From an uncultured Bacteroidota bacterium (GTDB taxonomy: Bacteria > Bacteroidota > Bacteroidia > B-17B0 > Aurantibacillaceae): DNA of 64,000 nt. Below are positions 7,710 to 17,227 of the stretch, one piece after another (position 1 is the stretch's first letter; every line of letters starts with the position of its first letter). Location: positions 186,001 through 250,000 of the forward strand of contig CAILKE010000004.1 in assembly GCA_903834765.1 (NCBI GenBank). The letters are read 5' to 3'. Both the position numbers and the translations under genes were made by a program. Below the pieces are notes generated by a model. That model did no database searches. It saw only the letters and a list, made by a program, of their open reading frames with translations, and was not told the DNA's origin.

Positions 7710-9170
7710 TTATCTTTCTTTATCACTTATGGAAGATTTCCCTCTTGGTTCATTAGTTTCATGAAGCACCATTGTGGAATGTAGAAATTTTACTGCCTCT
7801 GCCGAATCTTTTACTTTTGTAGCACTGCGCGCTAACATGTCTGATTCAAATTCTGTTAATACACTTCCTCTTAGACCTGTTTCTCTCCATTTAGAAAAAG
7901 GACCGCAGCCTTTTGATATTGCCTGAGCTAACGCCAAAGCGTCTAGCAGTGCTTGATTGGCGCCCTGTCCTTTAAATGGACTCATCGGATGAGCTGCATC
8001 TCCTATCAATGTGACGTTACCACATGCCGCCAATAATTCTGGATTAAGTAATTCTCGGTCATACACTGGATAGCCTGAAACCATTGTTGCCACAGTTGCT
8101 GATACAATTTGCGGAATAGGCTCGTGCCACTGAGTTCTACGAAACGCTTCTTCCTTTAGTAATTGTGCTCCTTGTGCACTCAACGCTTTAGCTTCGTCTT
8201 CAGGCATCGGGAAACTCAATTGCCACATCACCGAATCCGCATCATAAGGCATTATGTAGATGCGCTCATTGCCATTAGCAGTTTGAAATACAGTGGCTGA
8301 ATCTAATAAAGAATGATCTTCGCTTGATAAAGCCCCTAAAGGACAAATGCCCAAAATGACAATGCAACCTAGGTAACGTAATGGAGCTAAATCCTCACCA
8401 ATTTGTAATTGTCGAACAGCACTTCGTATGCCATCGGCGCCAACTAACAAATCTGTCTTTACATGTTTTATTTCTCCATCCACTTGAAAACTGAGTTCAA
8501 TACCTTCGCCTTCACCTTTTTTAATATCTATTAATTGATGTCCCCATGCAACTGCATCATGTCCTCCTAGTTTCTTAAGCATAGCTAAGCGTAGAGCTTG
8601 CCGTGCTATATGAATATTGGTGCGCCTTGGTGCTGTTTTTCCTTCTGCATGAATCCATTTTCTCATTCCCCATTCACCAATTATTTTTCCTTCAGTATTA
8701 TGTACAACATGTCTTGTTGAAATCACGCCCTCTTCTAATGAAAAAATACCCAAGCGCTGAATCACTTTGGTAGCTTGCTGCAAGGTGAGTCCATAGCCTT
8801 GAGAGCGAGCATCAAAATTAATATCACGCTCATAAAGGGTAAACGGAATCTTGCGATGCAAACAAGCAACAGCTAAAGCTACCCCGCCAATACCACCACC
8901 AATAATGGCTACATGAGGGTAATTTGTTGTATCTGCTTTAGGAAGGCTTGTAGATGGAAGTATCCCAATTCCGTTACACGTTTCGCAAGCATAAGGGTGT
9001 CCCTTGGGGCGAACAGGAGGAGTACCTTCGCCTTTGTTTTTTTCAAACTCATCGCAGGCCAACTGGTATTGGATGCGCACTTTGTGTCGGAGCTTATGGT
9101 TTTTTTTGCCACGCCCCTGGCATTCCTCACAAATAATCCAGCCACCTTCTTCGTTTTCCGATTTTTTCAC
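7710..9170 (-). CDS. FAD-dependent monooxygenase with N-terminal DnaJ-type zinc finger
   Basis: 486 residues, apparently starting at GTG 9170; no ATG lies upstream in frame before a stop. Residues about 14-75 hold two CxxCxGxG units (CEECQGRG and CETCNGIG), the zinc-finger pattern of DnaJ. From about 85 follows a class A flavoprotein monooxygenase: VAIIGGGIGGVALAVACLH with YERD (Rossmann FAD site), LLVGADGIRSAVR (DG motif) and VTLIGDAAHPMSPFKGQGAN (GD motif). Known family role: NAD(P)H-dependent hydroxylation of aromatic or polyketide substrates. The substrate is unknown. By eye the G+C is in the mid-40s percent, clearly above its neighbours at about one third, which suggests recent transfer. 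TetX-like antibiotic inactivation is possible but not shown. Confidence 0.82.
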   Translation of the reverse strand: MKKSENEEGGWIICEECQGRGKKNHKLRHKVRIQYQLACDEFEKNKGEGTPPVRPKGHPYACETCNGIGILPSTSLPKADTTNYPHVAIIGGGIGGVALAVACLHRKIPFTLYERDINFDARSQGYGLTLQQATKVIQRLGIFSLEEGVISTRHVVHNTEGKIIGEWGMRKWIHAEGKTAPRRTNIHIARQALRLAMLKKLGGHDAVAWGHQLIDIKKGEGEGIELSFQVDGEIKHVKTDLLVGADGIRSAVRQLQIGEDLAPLRYLGCIVILGICPLGALSSEDHSLLDSATVFQTANGNERIYIMPYDADSVMWQLSFPMPEDEAKALSAQGAQLLKEEAFRRTQWHEPIPQIVSATVATMVSGYPVYDRELLNPELLAACGNVTLIGDAAHPMSPFKGQGANQALLDALALAQAISKGCGPFSKWRETGLRGSVLTEFESDMLARSATKVKDSAEAVKFLHSTMVLHETNEPRGKSSISDKER

Positions 9171-9486
9171 TTCTGCTTTATTAAACCTTTTTTTAAATTC
9201 CCATGTATTAGAAAAACGTAGCTAAGTTAATTAAACTTTGGCTATTTGGAATTGACAATCAAAAAAGAGTATTTATGAATTGTTTTTATTTTTACGTTGT
9301 TATTTAGATGAACTTATTTGATTATTAGAACTATTTCTTATTTGAATTAATGTTTGTTTTAGCAATTCAAATGCTGATTAGTTTAGCATAAAATCCAAGT
9401 TTTTACATCCGAAAAATAAATGCTACTTTTAAATTAATTTACATAGTCTATCAAACTAATGATTAACAGAGATTAACTATAACGTC

Positions 9487-9729
9487 ATGGAAAGTCTGAA
9501 GTGGTATAAAAGTAATAAAAAGGTACATGAAATATTAACTACTGAATTAGTAAATGCGGTTGTGGCATATTATAAAAAAGAATTGCCTACTGATCAAACC
9601 AAACTATATCAGGCAGAAGGGTTTTATTACATTAAAACAACTAATCCTAATGGGGTGTTTGCTTATTTCCCAAAAATTGTATTTATAGAATCTGAAAAGC
9701 CTGCTCGAAAAAAATTATCTCCGCTTTAA
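9487..9729 (+). CDS. Small protein of unknown function
   Basis: 80 residues from ATG 9487. I recognise no domain. It is soluble and rich in Lys and Tyr, with segments VAYYKKELPTDQTKLYQAEG and FYYIKTTNPNGVFAYFPKIV suggesting a small beta-containing fold. Codon use fits the genome and the sequence reads like protein throughout, but there is no operon partner: the flanks 9226-9486 and 9730-9939 show nothing coding. Confidence 0.55.
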   Translation: MESLKWYKSNKKVHEILTTELVNAVVAYYKKELPTDQTKLYQAEGFYYIKTTNPNGVFAYFPKIVFIESEKPARKKLSPL

Positions 9730-9933
9730 GACTTTGTTTATTAAATAAGGCAATCCACATTTTATTATTTTCGTCAGCGCTTTATAGATAGCCTAAATAA
9801 AAAAGCACAAAAAATGCTTAACTTCTTATCTTTCATTAATAACCAATAAAATTATTCACTAAAAAATATTACACGAAGGCATAACCTTTTTATGCTTATT
9901 TGCAGAAATATTTCGAAAGAGATTGAAAAGCTT

Positions 9934-9952
9934 ACCTCCTTAGAGGTTTTTT
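9934..9952 (+). terminator. Possible terminator reading rightward
   Basis: ACCTC-CTTA-GAGGT followed by TTTTT forms a short hairpin with a T-run on the + strand, 200 bases after the small gene at 9487. It overlaps the last codons of the kinase on the other strand, so it may be coincidence. Confidence 0.25.
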
Positions 9953-12900
9953 AGTTGACTTAATACCTTATTTAATTGATCTAATAGAAATTCAATATTT
10001 TTATTTAATTCAGCAGTCTGTTTATTTTCTTGTGTTTGCTTTTCAATAAAGATGGTTACATCTTTTAAAGAAACAATACCCATATTATCTATACTAGGCC
10101 TGATGCGATGTGTGATTTTATTTATGCTTTCTAAATCATTTATGGCATAAGCCTTGGCTATTTGATCAATAGATTTTTCTAACTGTTCAATAAAAAGTTT
10201 AGTCAATTTTTTTATTTGCTCTTGGTTTCCATTAAGGATACGATTTAGTTTTTCAAGATCATATAATTTATCATCTTTTTTTATAGAAATTTCATTATGC
10301 ATCATTATATTCGACACATCTTGATTGGTACACTTATAAATAGCTTCAATTAATTTACGTTCTTCAAAAGGTTTAATAACGCAATCATTCATGCCAATTT
10401 TTTTACACTGCTCTAATTCGCTTTTAAAAGCATTAGCTGTTAGTGCAATGATGGGCGTATTTATATTTAATTCTTTTCTAATAATTTTTGTACTTTCAAA
10501 ACCGTCCATAATTGGCATTTGTAAGTCCATTAATATAACATCAAAGGATTTTCCACTCTTTAATATATCAATAGCTTCCAATCCATTTTGAGCTTCAACG
10601 ATTGAGCAATTTAGATTTTTTAAAGTGTTACATGCTACAATTCTGTTAAATTCGTTGTCTTCAACTAATAAAATATTAAGAAACTCCAAAGTCTTAATAC
10701 TTGTAGGTTTAACTTCTATATTTTCGGCATTGCCAATTGGTAATACAAAATTCATAGTTACACTTGTTCCTTTATTTTTTTCACTGTCAACTTTTATTTC
10801 ACCATGCATCAATTGTATTAATTCTTTAGTAATAGCCATGCCTAATCCAGAACCACCATACTTTCTGGAAACAGAAACATCTTCTTGAGAAAACTTATTA
10901 AAGATGTTTTTCAAAAATGGTGCATCCATTCCAATACCCGAATCGGAAACAATAATTTCTAAAGCCATTGAATTAGATGTTATGCTCGACACATGATAAT
11001 CAATTATTACACCGCCGTTTTCAGTAAACTTTACGGCATTGCCAACAAGGTTAATTAATATTTGTCTAAATCTTCCTGAATCGCCAATAAAATAAGTACT
11101 TACATCTTTTGGATGATTTATTTTAAAATATAAATTCTTTTCTTGACACTTCGACATCATAATTGATTTGACGTCATTTAATATTGTTTGAAAATCAAAA
11201 TCTTGAGCCTCTATTTGTAATTCACCTGCTTCAATTTTCGAAATGTCTAAGACATTGTTTAGCACCGATAATAAATGTTGGGAAGCAATGGATGTATTAT
11301 TAACGTAATAAGATTGTTTATCAGATAATTTTTCCTTGTTTAATTCTCTGATCATTCCAATAATAGCATTTAATGGCGTTCTAATTTCGTGACTCATATT
11401 TGCTAAAAAAGCTTCTTTTGCTTTGGATGATTCTTCAGCTTTTCTTTTAGCTAACTCTAGCGCTAATTCTAATTCTTTAGATTCTGTAATATCTAAGTGT
11501 ATACCAATTGAACCAATAAGATTTCCTATATCATCGTAATTTGGCGCACCACTTATCATCCACCACTTCAAATCTCCCTTTTTGTTTTTAGCCCGAATCT
11601 CATACATATCAGACTGTCCTTCGGATCTTTGTTTAATTTTGATTGGAATTAAATCTTTATCAATTTCTGCAGCTAAAATAGTTGAGGCTTTCTTTCCTAA
11701 TAATTCCTCTTTACTATATCCAGACATGTTTTCAAATCCAGGATTAACAAATTGAATTTTTTCTTGAAGATCAACTTCAAGCAATCCTAAATTCATATTG
11801 GCAATAATATTTTGGTATTTTTCTTTTTGCTTTTTAATTGTTGCTTCAATTAATTTTCTTTCAGAAATATCTCTTGAAGTTGCTATAATGTAGCCAATAG
11901 AATCGATTGAAATATATTTTACAGTTAACTCAACAGGAAATATGCGTCCATTTTTTTTATTTACATGCTGACCTTCAATAATAACTGTACCCTTATTTTT
12001 TATTTCAGCAACATGTTTTTCCCATTCCCCTTCATTTTTAAAAGCCAATTCAAAATCTTGCACAGAATAATTTCCTATGTCTTTTTTGTCAATATCTAAT
12101 CTTTTAGAGGCTTCGTTATTAATGTAAACCAGTTCCCCATTTTCTAAACAAACTTGAATAGCATCGGAGGTATTATTTATTAAATTATTTAATAATTCTA
12201 ATCGCTTATTTGTTTCGATTAAGGCAAGTTCATTTGTTTTTTGGATCGTGATATCTATAGCTAAAGCAATAAATTCGTCTTCATTATTATTTTTTACTAT
12301 CTGAACACTTTGTCCCACCCATTTTTCAGTGCCATTTTTTGTAATAATTGGAAATTCAAAATAAGAAGATAGGATGCCTTTTTCTACCTGATTTAAATAA
12401 TGTAAAATAGTTGTTTTTTTATAGTCTGGTCTAACAATGTCGGTATATCTCATTGCTAGTAATTCTTCTTCAGAGTATCCTGATAATTTTTCGCCAGCAG
12501 GGTTGACGAAAGTAAAAAAACCATCTTTATTTGATTTAAAAATTAACTCTGTTGATTTTTCAACAATACCTCTGTAACGTTCTTCGCTAAGTTTAAGTGC
12601 CTCTTGCACGCGTCTCTTTTCTGTTATATCTCTAGCAATACCTAAATAGCCAATGATGTCGTTTCCTGAATTTCTTATAGAAGAAACTGATAAGAGAGCA
12701 CTGATTCTTTCTCCGTTTTTTTTGATATAAGTCCATTCATTTGTTTCAGTAATTTGATTTCTTGATTTAGCAACAAACACATCGAAGCCAGTTTTTATTT
12801 CATAGCCTAATTCTTTTGTCAATTCCTTTGCTTTGTCTTCTATCTCTTTTATTTCATGAAAAACAGCTGGTGTATGAATTCCAATAATCTCAGAAGCTTT

Positions 12901-13767
12901 ATATCCAAGCATTTTTTCGGCACCTTGATTAAAGGACTTGATGATACCAGTTGTATCCGTAAATATAATGCTGTAGTCTGTACCATTTAAAATTGCATTT
13001 TGGATATTGGTAACATCTACTAACTGGTCTTCAAATCGTTTCCTTTCTGTAATATCGGTGTAATCCCATAAATTACCTTTGTATTGATCATCAATATAAA
13101 TAGGAATATAATCGCGTTCTAATATTCTTCCGTCAACTAATTTTAGTAGATCTGAAAATACTGGTTCTTTTTTTTCTAATATTTCAGATATTCTTTCTAC
13201 AAATTTGTCTGGATCTTGAAAGTAGATTTTCGACTGCTCTGCTGAATCAGAACAATCAATGCCCTTCATTTGCTCTGGTTTTAAAGGGGCCGAAAACATA
13301 TCACAAAACAATTGATTAGTATATAGTATTCTTCGATTTTCATCTTCTACTAAAATACCCGAATTTAAATTAGACAAAAGTGTTGTCAGTAATTTTAAAG
13401 TTCGGTTAAGATTTTGTTCGGTTTTTTTTCTTTTTTGAATTTCAGAATTTATATAATCTACAATCACTAAAAGATTATCGCTATCTAAATTAATTATTGG
13501 AGCATGATCATTATCTATATCCTTTATTGCATTTTTTAGTTTTTCAATGGATATATTTTTTAAATCATATTCTCGATTTAAATTATCGTTAATAGACTGA
13601 TACTCTTTTTCACTAATGCTAAAGGCATGATTTAAAAGCTCTTTATCTCTTTCATAAGCTTTATAAGAATCGTTTACTGCCGAAATAAAATTTAAAAATG
13701 ATGGATCCTTCTTTAAATCTTCAGTAAGATATTTATCAATTTGTTTTTTTAGAAGCCTGTGATACAT
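9940..13767 (-). CDS. Multi-PAS hybrid sensor histidine kinase with receiver and Hpt domains
   Basis: 1275 residues. Order: N-terminal helical region (1-115), five PAS domains (about 118-240, 250-380, 390-510, 515-635, 645-770), HisKA with the phospho-accepting His793 in SHEIRTPLNAIIG, an HATPase with NLVGNAVKFTENGG, a receiver domain with Asp1081 in LMDLQMPIMDG, and a C-terminal Hpt domain with His1220 in THRIRPS. There is no transmembrane segment, so it is a cytoplasmic phosphorelay. It begins 5 bases after the stop of the FIST-domain gene, so the two are translated as an operon. FIST proteins are known partners of signalling proteins and are thought to bind small ligands. No DNA-binding output gene is adjacent, so the phosphate may go to a regulator elsewhere. 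Confidence 0.95.
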   Translation of the reverse strand: MYHRLLKKQIDKYLTEDLKKDPSFLNFISAVNDSYKAYERDKELLNHAFSISEKEYQSINDNLNREYDLKNISIEKLKNAIKDIDNDHAPIINLDSDNLLVIVDYINSEIQKRKKTEQNLNRTLKLLTTLLSNLNSGILVEDENRRILYTNQLFCDMFSAPLKPEQMKGIDCSDSAEQSKIYFQDPDKFVERISEILEKKEPVFSDLLKLVDGRILERDYIPIYIDDQYKGNLWDYTDITERKRFEDQLVDVTNIQNAILNGTDYSIIFTDTTGIIKSFNQGAEKMLGYKASEIIGIHTPAVFHEIKEIEDKAKELTKELGYEIKTGFDVFVAKSRNQITETNEWTYIKKNGERISALLSVSSIRNSGNDIIGYLGIARDITEKRRVQEALKLSEERYRGIVEKSTELIFKSNKDGFFTFVNPAGEKLSGYSEEELLAMRYTDIVRPDYKKTTILHYLNQVEKGILSSYFEFPIITKNGTEKWVGQSVQIVKNNNEDEFIALAIDITIQKTNELALIETNKRLELLNNLINNTSDAIQVCLENGELVYINNEASKRLDIDKKDIGNYSVQDFELAFKNEGEWEKHVAEIKNKGTVIIEGQHVNKKNGRIFPVELTVKYISIDSIGYIIATSRDISERKLIEATIKKQKEKYQNIIANMNLGLLEVDLQEKIQFVNPGFENMSGYSKEELLGKKASTILAAEIDKDLIPIKIKQRSEGQSDMYEIRAKNKKGDLKWWMISGAPNYDDIGNLIGSIGIHLDITESKELELALELAKRKAEESSKAKEAFLANMSHEIRTPLNAIIGMIRELNKEKLSDKQSYYVNNTSIASQHLLSVLNNVLDISKIEAGELQIEAQDFDFQTILNDVKSIMMSKCQEKNLYFKINHPKDVSTYFIGDSGRFRQILINLVGNAVKFTENGGVIIDYHVSSITSNSMALEIIVSDSGIGMDAPFLKNIFNKFSQEDVSVSRKYGGSGLGMAITKELIQLMHGEIKVDSEKNKGTSVTMNFVLPIGNAENIEVKPTSIKTLEFLNILLVEDNEFNRIVACNTLKNLNCSIVEAQNGLEAIDILKSGKSFDVILMDLQMPIMDGFESTKIIRKELNINTPIIALTANAFKSELEQCKKIGMNDCVIKPFEERKLIEAIYKCTNQDVSNIMMHNEISIKKDDKLYDLEKLNRILNGNQEQIKKLTKLFIEQLEKSIDQIAKAYAINDLESINKITHRIRPSIDNMGIVSLKDVTIFIEKQTQENKQTAELNKNIEFLLDQLNKVLSQLKNL

Positions 13768-13772
13768 GATAA

Positions 13773-14915
13773 TTAAATTTCATCAAAAGTAGTAATGGTC
13801 ATTGTTTGATTATGTAATTCGCATTTACCAGCAGCGTTTATCGGAGAAATTTCTCCGTAGGAATAAAATCCTGAGGTAATAACATCTTTACCTAAAATGT
13901 CAATAACAGCTTCAACCTCTTCATCTACTCGTTTATCTAAAATTATTTTACGACCTACACAGCTTATAAGTATAGCAAGTTTAGGAGATCCATTTTTTAT
14001 ATTAACTAAAGCATTTTCTGCAGCGTCGCTGGCAGCATCAATCAGCTTATCAAAGTTGGCTTTCATAAATCTTACTTTTGAACCTATTGGCACATCACCA
14101 GCAAACACCATACTTTTTGTTTCTTGGTTTATAGATAATATAGTTCTAACAATTGGTTCATCATCATCTTTTAATTTAATTGATAATGGAAAAAGCAACG
14201 CTGAACTTGGTAGCTCATTAGCATAGTTTCCTAAATATTCTTTATATATATCTAAAGCATTTGCATTATTTATTTCAAATAACTCATTTGAAACTGATTT
14301 AGTAATTTTTTTTTCTAAGCCAAACATTTCCCAACCACCCATAGAGCCATGTCCAATTTTAATGGCATCGCCATATAAACCAATAGCTAGGATGTTACCA
14401 GATTTAGGTTCTTCATTTAGCCCAACCAAAGTCGATTGAAAATTTGAGCCATCACCCGCTAAGCCTCCAGTGACAGGTATAGTGTGGTTTACAACTTGTT
14501 CAATGCCTCTAACTAATTCACTCCCATTAACTTTACCCCCATCTGACAACACAAAAACATATTTCAAATTTTTCTGATCTAATTTTTGCATTAATCCAAG
14601 TCCAGCGTCAAAACTTGACGCATACTCTTCAATATTTACTTTAGCAGATTGTACGATTGTTTTTTCAAATTCAATTGCTGTTACTGTTAGTGAATTATCT
14701 AAAACATCTTGCCCATAAATTTCTCCAGCCGTGGAACACAAAGCAATTGTTGCTTGTGGAAAAAGGAGGTTTAATTGTTTGTAAGATTGACTATTCTCCA
14801 AAACATTTTTTCCTCCAAAGCCAATTACTAGTTGACATATTTGGTTATTAAAACCAATGTTGTTTTTGGATTTCTCCAAGATCCCATTTTGGAATAAATA
14901 CGATGAAACATTCAT
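13773..14915 (-). CDS. FIST domain sensor protein
   Basis: 380 residues containing FIST_N (about 25-210; FPQATIALCSTAGEI, YVFVLSDGGKVNGSELVRGI and IPVTGGLAGDGSNF) and FIST_C (about 225-365; ENALVNIKNGSPKLAILISC and VITSGFYSYGEISP). Known: FIST domains occur alone or fused to signalling proteins and are proposed to sense small ligands such as amino acids. There is no signal peptide. It is the first main gene of the operon with the hybrid kinase that follows 5 bases later, so it probably supplies the input for that kinase. Two short frames lie directly upstream. Confidence 0.93.
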   Translation of the reverse strand: MNVSSYLFQNGILEKSKNNIGFNNQICQLVIGFGGKNVLENSQSYKQLNLLFPQATIALCSTAGEIYGQDVLDNSLTVTAIEFEKTIVQSAKVNIEEYASSFDAGLGLMQKLDQKNLKYVFVLSDGGKVNGSELVRGIEQVVNHTIPVTGGLAGDGSNFQSTLVGLNEEPKSGNILAIGLYGDAIKIGHGSMGGWEMFGLEKKITKSVSNELFEINNANALDIYKEYLGNYANELPSSALLFPLSIKLKDDDEPIVRTILSINQETKSMVFAGDVPIGSKVRFMKANFDKLIDAASDAAENALVNIKNGSPKLAILISCVGRKIILDKRVDEEVEAVIDILGKDVITSGFYSYGEISPINAAGKCELHNQTMTITTFDEI

Positions 14916-14933
14916 AGCTCAGCCAGGTTAAGT

Positions 14934-15029
14934 TTAATTATCTATTTTTTGTAAAAGAGTGTAGATGTTTGATAAAGTGTACCAAGATTCTGGTAAGCTA
15001 AAATTAGTATTAATAATGTCTGGTTTCAT
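14934..15029 (-). CDS. Possible 31-residue leader peptide before the FIST gene
   Basis: ATG at 15029, stop 18 bases before the FIST start. The peptide begins MKPDIINTNFSLPESWYTL and reads like real protein. It overlaps the end of the 55-codon frame upstream in a different register. It might be a small gene, a leader, or part of one longer protein if a frameshift lies near 15020. No family recognised. Confidence 0.3.
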   Translation of the reverse strand: MKPDIINTNFSLPESWYTLSNIYTLLQKIDN

Positions 15030-15177
15030 ATTTATGATGTATAACAATCTTTACTATTTTAAATAACATTACCTGATTTTCTGGATTCAATGATACATGA
15101 TGCCTCAATAGTTTTCCTTTTAAGGGTTTATCTTCCGCCAAAAAATCTTTATGTTTTGCATATAATTTATTAAACAT
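15010..15177 (-). CDS. Possible small protein upstream of the FIST-kinase operon
   Basis: 55 residues from ATG 15177, basic (KLYAKHKDFLAEDKPLKGKL and HHKYETRHY), no domain recognised. Its end overlaps the start of the 31-codon frame by 20 bases. Together they could encode one protein of about 85 residues with a frameshift, or be translated as two coupled small genes ahead of the FIST gene. The interval 15178-15467 holds nothing I can support. Confidence 0.3.
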   Translation of the reverse strand: MFNKLYAKHKDFLAEDKPLKGKLLRHHVSLNPENQVMLFKIVKIVIHHKYETRHY

Positions 15178-15467
15178 AAATGTAATTAATTATATGAAAT
15201 AAAGTCCATGCCATGTAAGAAAAATTAAATTATACTTTAATTTTGGCTACTTTAATTTGTTTTAAATTAAAGCATGGTTTTTGAAAAGGAACTGTTACAA
15301 ATATACTTTACCTTTCTAACTTCCGAGTTTGAATATTAATTATTCTTTTTGTTTTTTTAAAACAAAAAAGCAAATCAAAATATAAAGAAAAGCCTAATAG
15401 CAACAGCGAATATTGGAAAATTAATAAACGAAAATAATATGCCTACAATAGGTTTTATTTTATACAT

Positions 15468-15502
15468 TAAATGCCTATTCTAATTGCTAGAATAGGCATT
15501 TA
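15468..15502. terminator. Perfect 15-bp hairpin downstream of the WG-repeat gene
   Basis: TAAATGCCTATTCTA pairs perfectly with TAGAATAGGCATTTA around ATTGC. It lies 48 bases after the stop of the leftward WG-repeat gene. A clean T-run is lacking on that strand, while the rightward side is T-rich, so it may act mainly as an mRNA 3'-end stabiliser or as a weak two-way terminator. Confidence 0.5.
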
Positions 15503-15550
15503 TATTTTATTTCGTGAAACAAGCAAAATAATTACTTTGCTATATGTGAA

Positions 15551-16018
15551 TTATTTATCTTTTAAATCAAGTACCATTTCTTTACCATCTTTCACAGCTC
15601 TAATTTCTCCGTTTTTACCAATTTTAATAGTTTCGTATTTATTATCTACCAGTACTTTTCCGTGTTTATTAATTATACCTGCCAAACCACTCTTTCTTGT
15701 AATCGCATAAAATCCTTTAAATGTTGTGATGTCATCATACACATTTGCAACTATGACTTTCCCTTCCATAGTTATTAGTCCCATTTTGCCATCTTTGGTT
15801 GTGTAAGCAAGTGCGTCATTCCCAAAGCTGCTAATTTTATCATAGGTTGGTTTAATAATTTCTTTACCACTTTGATTAATCACACCGCAATGTCCGTTTT
15901 TCCAAACGTAAGCTATCCCTTTTTTAAATTTTCCAATTTTATCATATTCTTGCGTTACTTCTTGCGAAAAACCTTGGAATACCAAAACAGAAAGTAATAG
16001 GAGGAAAATTTTTTTCAT
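15551..16018 (-). CDS. Exported WG-repeat protein
   Basis: 155 residues with a signal peptide (MKKIFLLLLSVLVFQGFSQ). The mature part is made of three WG-type repeats of about 35-40 residues, each with the pattern G-x-(A/G)-hydrophobic followed by G-x-(I/L/V)-x-x-x-G-K-x-hydrophobic: WKNGHCGVINQSGKEIIKP, TKDGKMGLITMEGKVIV, and RKSGLAGIINKHGKVLV. WG repeats are common in Bacteroidota surface and periplasmic proteins and their function is largely unknown. It stands alone, with a strong hairpin downstream. Confidence 0.85.
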   Translation of the reverse strand: MKKIFLLLLSVLVFQGFSQEVTQEYDKIGKFKKGIAYVWKNGHCGVINQSGKEIIKPTYDKISSFGNDALAYTTKDGKMGLITMEGKVIVANVYDDITTFKGFYAITRKSGLAGIINKHGKVLVDNKYETIKIGKNGEIRAVKDGKEMVLDLKDK

Positions 16019-16258
16019 ACAATAGTTTTAATTAGTTAAATTACATTTAATACAGCGAATGTATTTGATATAATCATGCACAGTAATGATTAAAATCAAA
16101 ATTGAAAATGATTAAAATCAAGAGCAGATTTGCTTAAAATGAGAGATTGGCATCAATTTAAGACACATCTAAAAAATTTAAATTATTTAGTTTGAAAATG
16201 TGTGAGTCGTATACCCATATTTAATAAAAATAGGGTTGGACAAAAATTCAGGAAGTTT

Positions 16259-16996
16259 TTATTTGCTTCTAACTTTAGCTAACTTAATAATATGAAGTTT
16301 ATCAAATAATAAAATTACAGGATATGTTGGATCGAACTCAAACCACTTGTTTGCGAAATTTGGTTTAGAGCCAGCATGGTGGTGATTATTTTGAAATAAT
16401 TCACCCATCATTAATATATCCCAAAACAAGGTGTTTTTAGATTTATCACCTTCATTATGGTTACGGTAGCCATATTTATGACCAGCCCAATTAACAATTG
16501 CGCCATGAATAGGCCCCATTAAATAATGGATTGGCAAGAATAAAAACATCCACCAGTGTGTAGCAAATTGCCAATAAAACACTGTGTAAAGTACTCCAAA
16601 ACTAATACGTGTATACCAGCTATCAGCTATTCTATCAATAGCTGGATATTCAGGAAAGTCACGATCAAATTTTTCGTCAACAACCACGCGTTTGTTTAAT
16701 ACATCGTTGTATATTTTTTTGGTATGCATCATCATCGTAAACACTTCTTTAAAAAAGTGAGGTGTATGAGGATCTTTTTCGGTATCGCTATAAGCGTGGT
16801 GCATACGGTGTAAAATCGCGTAGGCTCTAGGATTGAGGTAAGAAGAGCCTTGAGTAACCCATGCGAAAATGTAAAAGAATTTTTCCCAAAATTTACTCAT
16901 TGTAAACATTTTATGAGCGCCATAGCGGTGTAAGAAAAAGGTTTGTCCGAATAAAGAAAAATACCAGTGTATAATAAGGGCAAGAAAAATGATCAT
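16259..16996 (-). CDS. Acyl-CoA (delta-9 type) fatty acid desaturase
   Basis: 245 residues with the three His boxes of membrane di-iron desaturases: HRYGAH (23-28), HRMHH (63-67) and NNHHHAG (203-209), plus GHKYGYRNH (172-180), which also supplies ligands. Hydrophobic segments lie at about 1-20, 38-55, 130-160. The length matches the short desaturases frequent in Bacteroidota. Role: inserting a double bond into acyl chains to keep membranes fluid. It stands alone; the flanking gaps 16019-16258 and 16997-17227 show nothing further. Confidence 0.9.
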   Translation of the reverse strand: MIIFLALIIHWYFSLFGQTFFLHRYGAHKMFTMSKFWEKFFYIFAWVTQGSSYLNPRAYAILHRMHHAYSDTEKDPHTPHFFKEVFTMMMHTKKIYNDVLNKRVVVDEKFDRDFPEYPAIDRIADSWYTRISFGVLYTVFYWQFATHWWMFLFLPIHYLMGPIHGAIVNWAGHKYGYRNHNEGDKSKNTLFWDILMMGELFQNNHHHAGSKPNFANKWFEFDPTYPVILLFDKLHIIKLAKVRSK

Positions 16997-17227
16997 AATA
17001 ATAGAAGCTTAAATTTTGGTTTGCAATGTCGTAATTATTAAATTGTTTTGAAGCTTTATTTATAAACCATCAAATAAGGTTTTAGTTTAAAATAAGCGCC
17101 ACAAATTTCCATTTTTTTTGGTATATACAACACTACATGTCGTCAATTAACAATCAAATAAATATGTATATTACTTATTTATCAAAAGTGCCTTAATTTT
17201 ATCGATAAAATAATTGCCACTTAATTC

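Noticed and set aside
7710-9170. Tetracycline-inactivating TetX
   Set aside because: General fold and FAD motifs agree, but TetX has no zinc-finger extension and no substrate-specific residues could be confirmed.
8909-9225. Several frames on both strands over the FAD monooxygenase start
   Set aside because: They are shadows of the GC-richer zinc-finger coding region.
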